From the NCBI RefSeq assembly GCF_020523605.1, contig NZ_JAJAQI010000012.1, forward strand, positions 79,033-143,032: a stretch of 64,000 nucleotides of DNA. The letters are read 5' to 3'. How positions within the stretch are numbered: position 1 is the first letter of the stretch; each line of letters opens with the position of its first letter. Made by a program: the position numbers and the translations under genes. This DNA comes from Roseicella aerolata. GTDB taxonomy: Bacteria > Pseudomonadota > Alphaproteobacteria > Acetobacterales > Acetobacteraceae. Below, piece after piece: positions 38,339-47,767 of the stretch. The notes beneath the pieces were generated by a model. The model did no database searches. It saw only the letters and a list, made by a program, of their open reading frames with translations, and was not told the origin of the DNA.

Positions 38339-40129
38339 GTGCTAGCCTTCGGCATCGTGTCACGCAACAACGCCATCGCCTGCGCATCGTCCGCCGCATC
38401 CTCCGCCCCGGCCGCCGTCGCGCCCGCCGCCCCCGGGGCGGCCGCCTGGACCGGCCCCGCGCCGGGGCCTGCCACGCGGCCCGCCCCCTGGCTGCAGGGG
38501 CGGAGCATCGTGCTCGTCGGCATGCCGGGCTCGGGCAAGTCCTCGATCGGGCGGCGGCTGTCGCTCAGGCTCGGCCTGCCCTTCCTGGATGCGGACACCG
38601 AGATCGAGGCGGCGGCCGGCCTGCCGATCACCGAGATCTTCTCCCGCTACGGGGAGCCGCATTTCCGCGATGGCGAACGGCGGGTGATCAGCCGCCTGCT
38701 GGCCGGCCCGCCGGTGGTGCTGGCGACCGGCGGCGGCGCCTTCGCCGATGCCCGGACCCGCGCCGCGATCCGCGCCTCGGGCGCCGTCTCGGTCTGGCTG
38801 CGCTGCCGGCTGCCGACGCTGCTGAAGCGCGTCGCCGGGCGCGACCACCGGCCGATGTTCCTTCATGCCGACCCCGCGGAGGTGCTCCAGCGGCTGATGA
38901 CGGCGCGCCACCCCCTCTATGCCGAGGCCGATCTCGTGATCCAGTGCAGCGATGAAAGCCCCGAGACGACCACCCGCCGGGTGCAGGAGGCGCTGGAGGC
39001 CTGGCAGCCGCCGGCCCGGCTGCCGGTGACGCTGGGCGAGCGCAGCTACGACATCGTGGTGGGGGACGGGTTGCTGCAGCGCGCCGGGGCGCTGCTGGCG
39101 CCGGTGCTGCCGGCGCGCCGCGTGGTGGTGGTGACCGACGGAACGGTGGCGCCGCTGCACCTGCCGGCGCTGCGGGTCGGGCTGGAGGAGGCGGGCTTCG
39201 CGACGCTGGCCGAGATCGCCGTGCCGCCCGGCGAGGCGAGCAAGGATTTCTCCGCCCTGCAATCGGTGCTGGAGCGGATGCTGGCCGCGGGTGCGGACCG
39301 CCGCACCGCCGTCATCGCCCTCGGCGGCGGCGTGGTCGGCGACCTCGCCGGCTTCGCGGCCGCGGTCGCGCTGCGCGGCCTGCCCTTCGTGCAGGTGCCA
39401 ACCACGCTGCTGGCGCAGGTGGACAGCAGCGTCGGCGGCAAGACCGGCGTGAACCTGGCGCTGGGCAAGAACCTGGTCGGTGCCTTCCACCAGCCGCGCA
39501 TCGTGCTGGCCGATACCGCGACGCTCCGCACCCTACCGCCGCGGGAATTGCGGGCGGGCTATGCCGAGGTGGCGAAGCACGGGCTGCTCTCGGGCGAGAC
39601 GCTTTGGCGCTGGTGCGAGGGCAACGGCGCGGCGCTGGTCGCGGGCGATGCCGCGGCGCAGGCACATGCGGTGCTGGAGAGCTGCCGCCTGAAGGCCGCG
39701 GTGGTCGCGGGCGATGAGCGGGAGGAGAGCGCCGAGGGCGGCCGCGCCCTGCTCAACCTCGGCCACACCTTCGGCCATGCGCTGGAGGCGGAGTGCGGCT
39801 ATGGCGGCACGCTGCTGCACGGGGAGGCGGTGGGGGTGGGCCTCGGCCTCGCGGCCAGCCTCTCGGCCCGGCTCGGCCAGTGCAGCCAGGAATTGCCGGG
39901 GCGCGTCATCTCCCACCTCCAGGCCTGCGGCATGCCGGCCCGCATCCGCGACCTGCCGCGGACATTCTCGACCGCCGCGCTGATGGGGCGGATGCGCAAG
40001 GACAAGAAGGTGCGCGACGGCAACCTGCGCTTCGTCCTGCTGCGCGGCCCGGGCGAGGCCTATACCGCGGGCGACGTGCCGCCGGCGATGGTCGAGAGCC
40101 TGCTGCGCGACGAGGGCTGCGAGGCCTGA
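38339..40129 (+). CDS. aroKB: bifunctional shikimate kinase/3-dehydroquinate synthase (AroKB fusion)
   Basis: One uninterrupted chain of about 596 residues holds two shikimate-pathway enzymes. Shikimate kinase occupies about residues 55-220, with P-loop VGMPGSGKSSIGRRL, LDADTEIEAAAG, and lid FRDGERRVISRLL. 3-dehydroquinate synthase follows from about residue 230, with VVTDGTVAPLH, GGGVVGDLAGFAAAVALRG, DSSVGGKTGVNLALGKNLVG and metal ligands in LNLGHTFGHALEAE and HGEAVGVGL. Usually these are separate adjacent genes. The first 50 residues are a low-complexity Ala/Pro-rich leader. The start is uncertain: GTG 38339 has AAAGGCGG upstream, and GTG 38357 is also possible. The gene diverges from the tiny membrane-protein/xerD pair. 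Confidence 0.93.
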   Translation: MLAFGIVSRNNAIACASSAASSAPAAVAPAAPGAAAWTGPAPGPATRPAPWLQGRSIVLVGMPGSGKSSIGRRLSLRLGLPFLDADTEIEAAAGLPITEIFSRYGEPHFRDGERRVISRLLAGPPVVLATGGGAFADARTRAAIRASGAVSVWLRCRLPTLLKRVAGRDHRPMFLHADPAEVLQRLMTARHPLYAEADLVIQCSDESPETTTRRVQEALEAWQPPARLPVTLGERSYDIVVGDGLLQRAGALLAPVLPARRVVVVTDGTVAPLHLPALRVGLEEAGFATLAEIAVPPGEASKDFSALQSVLERMLAAGADRRTAVIALGGGVVGDLAGFAAAVALRGLPFVQVPTTLLAQVDSSVGGKTGVNLALGKNLVGAFHQPRIVLADTATLRTLPPRELRAGYAEVAKHGLLSGETLWRWCEGNGAALVAGDAAAQAHAVLESCRLKAAVVAGDEREESAEGGRALLNLGHTFGHALEAECGYGGTLLHGEAVGVGLGLAASLSARLGQCSQELPGRVISHLQACGMPARIRDLPRTFSTAALMGRMRKDKKVRDGNLRFVLLRGPGEAYTAGDVPPAMVESLLRDEGCEA

Positions 40130-40208
40130 GGGCGCCGCCGGCCGGGCGTGACGAGCCCAACCGCATCAGACCTCTGCCGGGCGCTTGCGTCGCAAGCCCA
40201 GGCGTGAC

Positions 40209-40250
40209 GCTGCGGCGGACCGGCATTCGGCCCTGAACGCAATCCGCTGC
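40209..40250. repeat. imperfect hairpin of the GCGTTC/GAACGC family
   Basis: GCATTC and GAACGC pair (one G-T) around GGCCCT, with flanks GCGGACC and AATCCGC pairing partly. CTGAACGCAATCCGCTG is identical to one arm of the hairpin at 33456-33498. It lies 79 bases after aroKB. A separate palindrome, GCTTGCG T CGCAAGC, lies about 20 bases upstream. Either could end aroKB transcription. Confidence 0.5.
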
Positions 40251-40415
40251 AAAGCGGCCCATGCTTCGGGGCCTTCGCCCGCCACCGCGCTTCTCCGGGC
40301 CGGGGAGCCGCCCCGGGAACTGGCCGAAATGTGATCCTGGCTGGATGGCGGCCGACCATGCCGCTTCCGCATCTGATGATTGACAGGCGGCAGCGGAAGC
40401 GGGTTCACCCGTCCG

Positions 40416-42419
40416 ATGCCGGAGCCCATGACAGGCGGCGCAGCGCCGCCCGACGCTGCTGCGGCCGCCCATGCCTTCCTCGCGGGCGGCGGGGAACTCG
40501 GCGCGCGCATCCGGGCGCATGACTGGGAGGCGACGCCGCTCGGCCCGCCCGCCGCCTGGCCGGCGGCGCTGAAGACCCTGGTCGCGGTCATGCTCGGGTC
40601 CCGCCAGCCGATGTTCGTCGCCTGGGGGCCGGAGCGGATCATGCTCTACAACGACGGCTACGCGCCGCTATGCGGCGCGCGCCACCCGGCGGCGCTGGGG
40701 ATGCCCTTCCGGGTGGTGTGGTTCGACATCCTGGCGGATGTCGGGCCGATCCTCGACCGCGCCTATGCCGGCGAGGCGACCCAGATGGACGACATCGCCT
40801 TCGTCATGCACCGCAACGGCTATCCGGAGGAGACGCACTTCGCCTTCTCCTATACGCCGGTGCGGGACGAGACCGGCGCCGTCGCTGGCATGTTCTGCAC
40901 CTGCGACGAGACCACCGGCCGGGTGCAGGCCGAGCGGCGGCAGGCCTTCCGCCTCGCGCTCGAGCAGCGGCTGCGCGACCTCAACGACCCGCGCGCCATC
41001 ATGGCCGCCGCCGCCGAGGCGCTCGGCCGGCACCTGGCCTGCGACCGCGCGGGGTATTGCGAGATCGATCCGGACGGCGCGCATGTCTCGGTCGTCGGGG
41101 AGTGGTGCGCGCCCGGTGTCCCGGGCCTGGCCAGCCGTCAACGCGTGCGGGACTATGATGCGGCCATCGCCACGGAGCTTCGCGCCGGCCGCGCCGTTGC
41201 CTTCGCGGATGCCCTGGCCGACCCGCTGACCGCGGCGGCGGCCGGGGCGCTCGCCGCGGCCGGCATCCGCGCCGCGATCCTCGTGCCGCTGGTGAAGGCG
41301 GGCCGCCTCGCCGCCGTGCTCTACGCCAACAGCCGGATGCCGCGGCGCTGGACCGCCGAGGAGCAGGCGCTGGCCGCGGAGGTGGCGGAGCGGACCTGGG
41401 CGGCGGGCGAGCGGGCCCGGGCGGAGGCGGCGCTGCGCGCAAGCGAGGCGCGCTGGCATGGCCTGTTCCGGAACATGCATGAGGGTTTCGCCCTCTGCGA
41501 GATGGTCCATGACCCCGCCGGACGGCCAGTGGATTTCCGCTACCTCGAGGTCAACGCCGCCTGGGAGTCCCTGACCGGCCTGCCCGCGGCCGCGGTGGTC
41601 GGCCGGCTGGTGAGCGAGGCCATTCCGGGGATCGAGCCCTTCTGGATCGAGACCTATGCGCAGGTCGTCGAGACCGGGGAGCCGGCCCGATTCGAGCGCC
41701 GGCTCGCCAGCCTGGAGCGCTGGTTCCAGGTCCTCGCCTACCGCACGGAGCCGGGGCGCTTCGCCGCGCTCTTCCTCGACGTCAGCGAACGCAAGCAGGC
41801 CGAGGAGCGCCAGGCGCTGCTGGCGCGGGAGGTGGACCACCGCGCCAAGAACGCGCTGGCCGTGGTGCAATCGGTCCTGCGGCTGACCCGCGCGCCGGAC
41901 CTGAAGGGCTATGTCCGCACCGTGGAGGGACGGGTCGCGGCGCTGGCGCGGGCGCAGACGCTGCTGGCCGGCGACCGCTGGCACGGCGCCGACCTGCGCT
42001 GCCTGCTGGAGGGGGAGTTGACGCCCTTCCTCGGCGGCCAGCGGGTGACGCTGCAGGGGCCGCAGGTCGCGCTGCCGGCCCTCGCGGCACAGCCGATCGC
42101 CATGGCGGTGCATGAGCTGGCGACCAATGCGGTGAAGCATGGCGCGCTGTCCGTGCCGGAGGGGCGGCTCTCCGTGTCCTGGACGCTCCGCCCCGGCGCC
42201 GCCCGGCTGCTCTGCCTGCGCTGGGCGGAGGCCGGCGGGCCGCCGGTCGCCGGCCCGCCCGCGCGGCACGGCTTCGGCAGCCGGATGCTGGACGGCACGG
42301 TGCGGGGGCAGCTCGGCGGCGCGGTCTCGCTGGCCTGGGAGAGCGGCGGCCTGGTCTGCGAGCTGCAGCTGCCGCTCGACGGCAGAATGGACCGCCGGCA
42401 GACCGGCAGGGCGCAATAG
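40416..42419 (+). CDS. HWE-family sensor histidine kinase (PAS-GAF-PAS-HWE)
   Basis: A 667-residue soluble sensor kinase with no transmembrane segment. Domains in order: a PAS-type domain (about 30-165, with PMFVAWGPERIMLYNDGYAP), a GAF domain (about 175-335), a second PAS (about 340-465) and the HWE kinase core. The phospho-acceptor His lies in EVDHRAKNALAVVQS, the N-box is ELATNAVKHGAL, and the WxE motif is in LRWAEAGGPPV, which defines the HWE family. No response regulator is adjacent. Such kinases in alphaproteobacteria often respond to light, redox or general stress; the signal here is unknown. The start is uncertain between ATG 40416 and ATG 40428 (GGAG four bases upstream of the latter). 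Confidence 0.9.
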   Translation: MPEPMTGGAAPPDAAAAAHAFLAGGGELGARIRAHDWEATPLGPPAAWPAALKTLVAVMLGSRQPMFVAWGPERIMLYNDGYAPLCGARHPAALGMPFRVVWFDILADVGPILDRAYAGEATQMDDIAFVMHRNGYPEETHFAFSYTPVRDETGAVAGMFCTCDETTGRVQAERRQAFRLALEQRLRDLNDPRAIMAAAAEALGRHLACDRAGYCEIDPDGAHVSVVGEWCAPGVPGLASRQRVRDYDAAIATELRAGRAVAFADALADPLTAAAAGALAAAGIRAAILVPLVKAGRLAAVLYANSRMPRRWTAEEQALAAEVAERTWAAGERARAEAALRASEARWHGLFRNMHEGFALCEMVHDPAGRPVDFRYLEVNAAWESLTGLPAAAVVGRLVSEAIPGIEPFWIETYAQVVETGEPARFERRLASLERWFQVLAYRTEPGRFAALFLDVSERKQAEERQALLAREVDHRAKNALAVVQSVLRLTRAPDLKGYVRTVEGRVAALARAQTLLAGDRWHGADLRCLLEGELTPFLGGQRVTLQGPQVALPALAAQPIAMAVHELATNAVKHGALSVPEGRLSVSWTLRPGAARLLCLRWAEAGGPPVAGPPARHGFGSRMLDGTVRGQLGGAVSLAWESGGLVCELQLPLDGRMDRRQTGRAQ

Positions 42420-42596
42420 CCGGGCCGGGCCCCGGCCGAATCGTCCCATGCTTGTGTACCGGGGCGGAGGCGCCGGCATGAAGCGCCGATAGGCCCATCA
42501 GCGTATGCCTCAGCATGCGGTACGCCCCGCGGGCCTGACCGGCCGCAGGCCGGTACGCGCGGGAGGACGCGGACCGCGACGCAAGGGGAGGACGCC

Positions 42597-45113
42597 ATGA
42601 CCGGCAACGCCCGATTGCTGCTCTCGGCCGGGGATGTAGACCAGGACAGCGCCGTCCTTTGGGCGGCCCCCTCCGCCCCAGGGCCCGTCCGCTTCGAAAT
42701 CTGGGCCACCGCGACGCCCGCGGCGCCGCTCGTGCGCGAGACGGTCATGGTGGCCGACCCGCTGGTGCCGGCCAGGCTGTCCCTGGCGGACGGCACACTG
42801 GAGCCCGGCACCCGCTATGCCTGGCGCGCCACCGATGCAGAGGGCGCCACCACCACCGGCCGCTTCGTCACCCCCGCGGCGGAGGGCGAGCGCGCCGGCT
42901 TCCGCATGGGCGTCTCCGGCGACTGGTTCGGCGGCCTCTCGCCCTATCCGGCGATCGCCAATGCCGATGAGCGGGGGCTCGACCTCTTCGTCAAGCTCGG
43001 CGACACGATCTATGCCGACATCCCCTCCCCGGCGGTGCCCGAGCCGCAGGCGACCACGCTCGGGCAATTCCGGCTCAAGCACCGGGAGGGCTATGCGGAG
43101 CGCGCCGGCCTCGATGCCTGGGGCGATCTGCAGGCGAGCACCGCCATCCTCGCCACCATCGACGACCATGAGGTGACCGACAACTTCGCCGGCGGCGCGC
43201 CGGTCCCGACGGGGCAGACGGCGCTCTATGGCGCCGCCGCGCCGACCCTGGTGAATGACAGCCCGCTCTACGAGAACGCCCTGCGGAGCTTCCACGAGTA
43301 CAACGCGATTGAGGAGCGGCGCCAGGACGAAACGGGCGACGCCCGGATGGCGGGCGAGTGGGACCTCTACCGCTACACCCTGCACGGGGCCGATGCGGCC
43401 AGCTTCCTGCTCGATGCCCGCAGCTTCCGCGACGCGCCGCTGCGAAGCTGGGACCTCACCCCGGCCGATGCGCCGCGCTTCCTCGGCGAGTCGGCGACAC
43501 AGCCCCGCACCCTGCTGGGTGAAGACCAGCTCGCACGGTTGCAGGCCGACCTGCTGGATGCCGAGGCACGCGGCGTGACCTGGAAATTCGTGCTGCTGCC
43601 GCAGCCCATCCAGAATCTCGGCCCCGGCGACGCGCAGGACCGCTACGAGGGCTATGCCTTCGAGCGCAACGCGCTGCTGAAGTTCATCGACGACCAGGAC
43701 ATCGAGAACGTCGTCTTCGTCGCGGCCGACATCCATGGGACGGTGGTGAACAACCTCACCTACCAGGTGCCGGGCGCGGCGGGCCCCGGGCCGCAGATCG
43801 CGCTGCCCGCGCTGGAGGTCACGACCGGCCCGGTCGCCACCGACCCGCCCTTCGGGCCGCTCGTGATCGAGGCCGCGGCCCGCTTCGGGCTGCTGAGCGC
43901 GGAGCAGCTCGCGCTCTACCGCTCCCTGCCGCTGCCGGCGAAGGAGGGCTTCTTCCAACAGGTGATCAACGGGCAACTCGACCTCTTCGGCTATGACCGG
44001 CTCGGGCTGGACGAGACCCTCGACCAGGCGCGCGGCCTGCTGTCGGCGAAGCTGACCGCGGGCGGCTGGACCGCGACCCACAGCTTTGGCTGGAGCGAGT
44101 TCGCGGTGGCGGAGGCGACCGGCGGGTTGACGGTCCGGACCTGGGGCATTCCCGCCTATGGCGCGGCGGAGGCGACCGACCCGGCGGTGGCAGGGCGCAG
44201 ACCGGCCGTGGTCAGTGAGTTCACCCTGCAACCCGCACGGGCGATCGAGTTCTCGCTGGCGCCTGAGGGCGAGGCCATGGCCGCGCTGCGCTACGAGAAC
44301 GGGGCGCTGCCAGGGCGGCTGCAGGACAGCCGGTCCCTCACCGACACCACTGGCGCGGACCTGGCGCGGTTCCGCCAGGCCGGCGGCGACGTCACCATCC
44401 GGCAGGTGGACCTCGCCTCGGGCCACGCGATCGGCGATGGCACCGCGGCGCTGGCCAGGCTGGCCTGGACCGGCGATGGCGAGGCGCTGCTGCGGCGGGA
44501 GGCCGGGGCGGGCAGCCTCGGCACGCTGCGGGTGGAGGACTTTCTCGGCAGCGCGCTGCGGATCGAGGGTTTCGCGGCGGTGGACCTCCGGCTGGAGCGG
44601 CCGGGCGACCTGCGGCTGCGGCTGGAGGGTGTCGAGCAGGGCGAGGTCGTCACCGGCGCCGGCGACGACGCGATCACCATCGGCGCGGCGCGACGGCCTT
44701 CGTCCGAGGGTGCGCTGCTTCGCATCGAGGCCGGTTCGGGCAACGACCGGATCGAGCCGGTTGCCGCCGGCCCTGGCCATGCCAGGCTGGATCTGCTGGG
44801 CGGGACGGGCGAGGACACGCTGCTTGGCGGCCGCGCAAGTGACACCATCGATGGCGGCCCGGGGCGCGACGACCTGACGGGCGGCGGCGGGACGGACATC
44901 TTCGTGCTGCGCGCGGGCGAGACCGAGGGCGACGTGATCCGCGACTTCCGGACGGCGTCCATGCCGGGCGGGCGCGACCTGCTCCGCCTCGAAGGCTTCG
45001 GTGCCGATGCGATGCTCGTCCATGCCGGCGGCGACAACTGGAGCATCAATGGGGAGACGTTCCGGCTGGCCGGCGTCACGCGGCTCGGGCCATGCGACGT
45101 CCTGCTCGCCTGA
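42597..45113 (+). CDS. PhoD-like phosphatase/phosphodiesterase with C-terminal RTX calcium-binding repeats
   Basis: An 838-residue protein. Residues about 5-90 form a beta-sandwich as in PhoD_N; the metallophosphatase domain follows with GVSGDWFGG, VKLGDTIYAD, TIDDHEVTDNF and FVAADIHGTVVNN providing metal ligands. PhoD enzymes release phosphate from phosphodiesters or monoesters using Ca2+ and Fe3+. No N-terminal signal is present. Instead the last 160 residues carry nonapeptide-like RTX repeats (GAGDDAITIG, GGTGEDTLLGG, DTIDGGPGRDDLTGGGGTD) and a final FVLRAGETEGDVIRDF segment, as in type I secretion substrates. Thus secretion through a type I exporter is inferred; no exporter gene is in the window. 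AAGGGGAGGACG precedes the ATG. Confidence 0.9.
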   Translation: MTGNARLLLSAGDVDQDSAVLWAAPSAPGPVRFEIWATATPAAPLVRETVMVADPLVPARLSLADGTLEPGTRYAWRATDAEGATTTGRFVTPAAEGERAGFRMGVSGDWFGGLSPYPAIANADERGLDLFVKLGDTIYADIPSPAVPEPQATTLGQFRLKHREGYAERAGLDAWGDLQASTAILATIDDHEVTDNFAGGAPVPTGQTALYGAAAPTLVNDSPLYENALRSFHEYNAIEERRQDETGDARMAGEWDLYRYTLHGADAASFLLDARSFRDAPLRSWDLTPADAPRFLGESATQPRTLLGEDQLARLQADLLDAEARGVTWKFVLLPQPIQNLGPGDAQDRYEGYAFERNALLKFIDDQDIENVVFVAADIHGTVVNNLTYQVPGAAGPGPQIALPALEVTTGPVATDPPFGPLVIEAAARFGLLSAEQLALYRSLPLPAKEGFFQQVINGQLDLFGYDRLGLDETLDQARGLLSAKLTAGGWTATHSFGWSEFAVAEATGGLTVRTWGIPAYGAAEATDPAVAGRRPAVVSEFTLQPARAIEFSLAPEGEAMAALRYENGALPGRLQDSRSLTDTTGADLARFRQAGGDVTIRQVDLASGHAIGDGTAALARLAWTGDGEALLRREAGAGSLGTLRVEDFLGSALRIEGFAAVDLRLERPGDLRLRLEGVEQGEVVTGAGDDAITIGAARRPSSEGALLRIEAGSGNDRIEPVAAGPGHARLDLLGGTGEDTLLGGRASDTIDGGPGRDDLTGGGGTDIFVLRAGETEGDVIRDFRTASMPGGRDLLRLEGFGADAMLVHAGGDNWSINGETFRLAGVTRLGPCDVLLA

Positions 45114-45164
45114 CCGGTCTGGTCGGGCGGGCCGCTTCAGGCGTCCTGCGGCTGCGCCGCCGTG

Positions 45165-47396
45165 TCAGCGGACCGGGTCGCCACGCCGGTCCGCGCCGCG
45201 CTCCGGGGCGGCCGCGCGTTCCGCCGCCTCCAGTCGCAGCCGCAGCGTCACCCGCGTGCCCGTGGCCGCGGCCCGCTCGGTTTCCAGCTCGGCGCTGATC
45301 TGCCGGGCCAGCGCCCGGATCACCGTCTCCCCCAGCCGGCCCGCCGGGCTTTCCTCCGACAGGCTGATGCCGCCATCGGCGACCGAGACCGTCAGCCGGC
45401 CGCCTTCCGCCCGTGCCTCCAGCCGCACCGGATGGCCGGGCGTCTCGGGGCGCTGGTGCCGCAGCGCATCCGCGACCAGCTCCGAGAGGATCAGGGCCAG
45501 CGGGATCGCCCGCTCGGCATCCAGGGTGAGCCCGTCCGGCGCCCAGGTGCGGATATCGGCGCCCGGATGCTGCACCGTCGCGCCCGCGGCCAGTTCCCGC
45601 AGCATGTCGAAGAGGCGGACGCGGCGCAGGTCGGGGCTCATCGCCAGGGCGCGGTGCGCCTCCGCCACCGCCTGCACGCGCAGCGTCGCCGCCTCCAGCT
45701 CCTCGCGCGCCGCCTGCTCGGGCACCCGGCCGGATTGCAGGCGGAGCAGCGCGGCCACCAGCTGCAGGCTGTTCCTGATTCGATGTTCCGCTTCGCGGAT
45801 CAGCCGCTCCTGCGCCGCCAGCGCCTCGCGCAGCCGGTCCTCGGCCTGGTGCTGCGCCTCCACATCGGTGCAGGTGCCGACCCAGTGGCGGATCCGCCCG
45901 CCGATATCGCGCACCGGCGCGGCCTTCACCCGATGCCAGCGATAGGCGCCGTGCAGGGTCCGGATGCGGGCATCCGCGTCGAATTCCTCGCCCGTCGCCA
46001 GGGCGTCCGCCCAGGTGGCGCCCAGCCGCGCGGCATCCTCGGGGTGCAGCGCCGCCATCCAGCCGCGCCCGGCGCCCTCGGACAGGTCGAGGCCGGTCAG
46101 CGCCACCCAGCGCTCGTTCAGGTATTCCGGCCGTCCCGCGGCATCGGTCTGCCAGACCAGGTGCGGCATCGCCTCGGCAAGGGTGCGGAAGCGCGCCTCG
46201 CTCGCGCGCAGGGCCTGCTCGGCCTGCTTGCGCGCCTCGATGTCGGTCGTGACGCCGACCCATTCGATGACCCGGCCGGCGGCATCGCGCCGCGCCACCG
46301 CGCGCGCGGAAACCCAGCGCCAGCCCCCCGGTGTCCTTATCCGGCACTCCGCCTCATGCGGCTCGCCCGAGGCGATCGCGCTGCGCCAGCACGCGGCCAT
46401 CCGGCTGCGGTCCTCCGGGTGGATCGCATCCAGCCAGCCATCGCCGCTGGCTTCCGCCACGCTCTGCCCGGTCAGCCCGCGCCAGCTCGCATCCTCGACC
46501 AGGGCCCCGTCCGGCGTGGTGATCCAGACCGCGAGCGCCCCCGCCTCGACCAGCGCGCGGTAGCGCGATTCCTGCACCGCCAGCGCCGCTTCCGCCGCCT
46601 GCAGGTCGGTCACGTCGCGGAAGCAGAGGATGCCGCCCTGCACCGGCCCGCCCGGCTCCTGGATCGGGCCGGCGCTGCAGAGGATGGGCATGGCGGCGCC
46701 GTCCCGGCGACGGAGCACCCAGGTCTCGTGCTGCACCGTCTCGCCGGCCTGCACCGCGCGGGTCAGCGGCAGTTCCTCCGGCCGGGCGGGTGTCACGCCA
46801 TCGGCGTGGAAGACCTGCCAGGTGGTGGGGTGCAGCGCCGCGTCCTGGTCCAGCACCTCCTCCGCCCTGCGGCCGACCAGGTGCAGCGCATGCGTGCTGA
46901 CGCGGGCCAGGCGGGCATCCGGCGCCTCGGCCAGGATCAGCCCTTCGGGAATGTGGCGGAACAGCGCGTCGAGGGTCGCGCGCGCCGCTTCCGCCGCGCG
47001 CAGCGCGGCGCGCTCCGCCGTCACGTCGCGCAGCAGCGCGAGCACGCCGCCGACCCGGCCATGGGAATCGCGCAGGGCCGAGAGCTCGACATCCCAGAGC
47101 CGCTGCGGGCCGGTGCCGAAGGGCAGTGCCACCGCCATCGCGCGGCAGGCCGCGCCGTCGCTGCGCACCTGCTCCAGCGCGGCACGCTGGCTTTCCGTCA
47201 GGTCCGGGAAGGCCTCCGCCAGCTTGCGGTCGAGCAACGCCGCCTCCGTGCGGCCGGCGGCCGCGAGGAAGGCCGGGTTGACATAGCGGATGCGCTGGGA
47301 CGGTCCCTGCAACACGGCCACCGCCATGGGCGAGGCCTCTGCGAAGCCGCGGATGCAATCGATATCGGGCATGGCTGGACGGCCATCGTCAGGCAC
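45165..47396 (-). CDS. multi-PAS sensor histidine kinase (HisKA_2 type)
   Basis: A 743-residue soluble kinase from GTG 47396; ATG 47372 (MPDIDCIRGFAEAS) is an alternative start. Four PAS domains in tandem cover about residues 10-530, the last two with the typical PAC ends WVSARAVARRDAAGRVIEWVG and RVKAAPVRDIGGRIRHWVG. The kinase core has the phospho-acceptor His in IREAEHRIRNSLQLVAALL and a HATPase domain with LSELVADALRHQ and VSVADGG. It lacks the WxE motif of HWE kinases. No response regulator gene is adjacent, so the partner is unknown. A 371-base divergent region separates it from the DUF2889 gene. Confidence 0.9.
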   Translation of the reverse strand: MPDDGRPAMPDIDCIRGFAEASPMAVAVLQGPSQRIRYVNPAFLAAAGRTEAALLDRKLAEAFPDLTESQRAALEQVRSDGAACRAMAVALPFGTGPQRLWDVELSALRDSHGRVGGVLALLRDVTAERAALRAAEAARATLDALFRHIPEGLILAEAPDARLARVSTHALHLVGRRAEEVLDQDAALHPTTWQVFHADGVTPARPEELPLTRAVQAGETVQHETWVLRRRDGAAMPILCSAGPIQEPGGPVQGGILCFRDVTDLQAAEAALAVQESRYRALVEAGALAVWITTPDGALVEDASWRGLTGQSVAEASGDGWLDAIHPEDRSRMAACWRSAIASGEPHEAECRIRTPGGWRWVSARAVARRDAAGRVIEWVGVTTDIEARKQAEQALRASEARFRTLAEAMPHLVWQTDAAGRPEYLNERWVALTGLDLSEGAGRGWMAALHPEDAARLGATWADALATGEEFDADARIRTLHGAYRWHRVKAAPVRDIGGRIRHWVGTCTDVEAQHQAEDRLREALAAQERLIREAEHRIRNSLQLVAALLRLQSGRVPEQAAREELEAATLRVQAVAEAHRALAMSPDLRRVRLFDMLRELAAGATVQHPGADIRTWAPDGLTLDAERAIPLALILSELVADALRHQRPETPGHPVRLEARAEGGRLTVSVADGGISLSEESPAGRLGETVIRALARQISAELETERAAATGTRVTLRLRLEAAERAAAPERGADRRGDPVR

Positions 47397-47767
47397 GGTC
47401 CGCTTCCCCCCCCGGTCCGAGCTTCTTGCTGGAAACCATTAGCTCATCGAAGCGCAAAAAACGACGACGGAACATGGGACGACCGATCACGTGCCGGGGA
47501 TAGCCGCAGCGCGCAGCGTGGGTCGCAACAGCAGCGGCGACGATATGTCATCACCCGTCGCATTGCCGCAGGGCAGATCCACGTTCGGCGGTGGTTCTAC
47601 GGCGGCGGAATCCGGTCTAGACCGCCTGGTGCGCGTGATGATGCGCGCCGGGCGGTCCAGCCTTTTCGTTTGGACGGGCAAATTACGCCGCCTGAGTGGT
47701 CCCCTCAGCCGTCATTTGCTCTAGGCAGGCGACCGACTGCACTGCCGCGCCATCTCCGGAGCCCGCC
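47397..47767. promoter_or_regulatory. 371-base divergent intergenic region with a perfect 12-bp palindrome
   Basis: This stretch lies between the minus-strand kinase gene and the plus-strand DUF2889 gene and is less GC-rich than its surroundings. It holds CGGTCTAGACCG at 47613-47624, a perfect palindrome that could bind a dimeric regulator, and an A-rich run (GCGCAAAAAACG) near 47451-47462. No protein-like frame was accepted. The CTAGAGCAAA sequence (minus strand) near 47713 resembles an end of the dispersed repeat. Function is not demonstrated. Confidence 0.35.
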
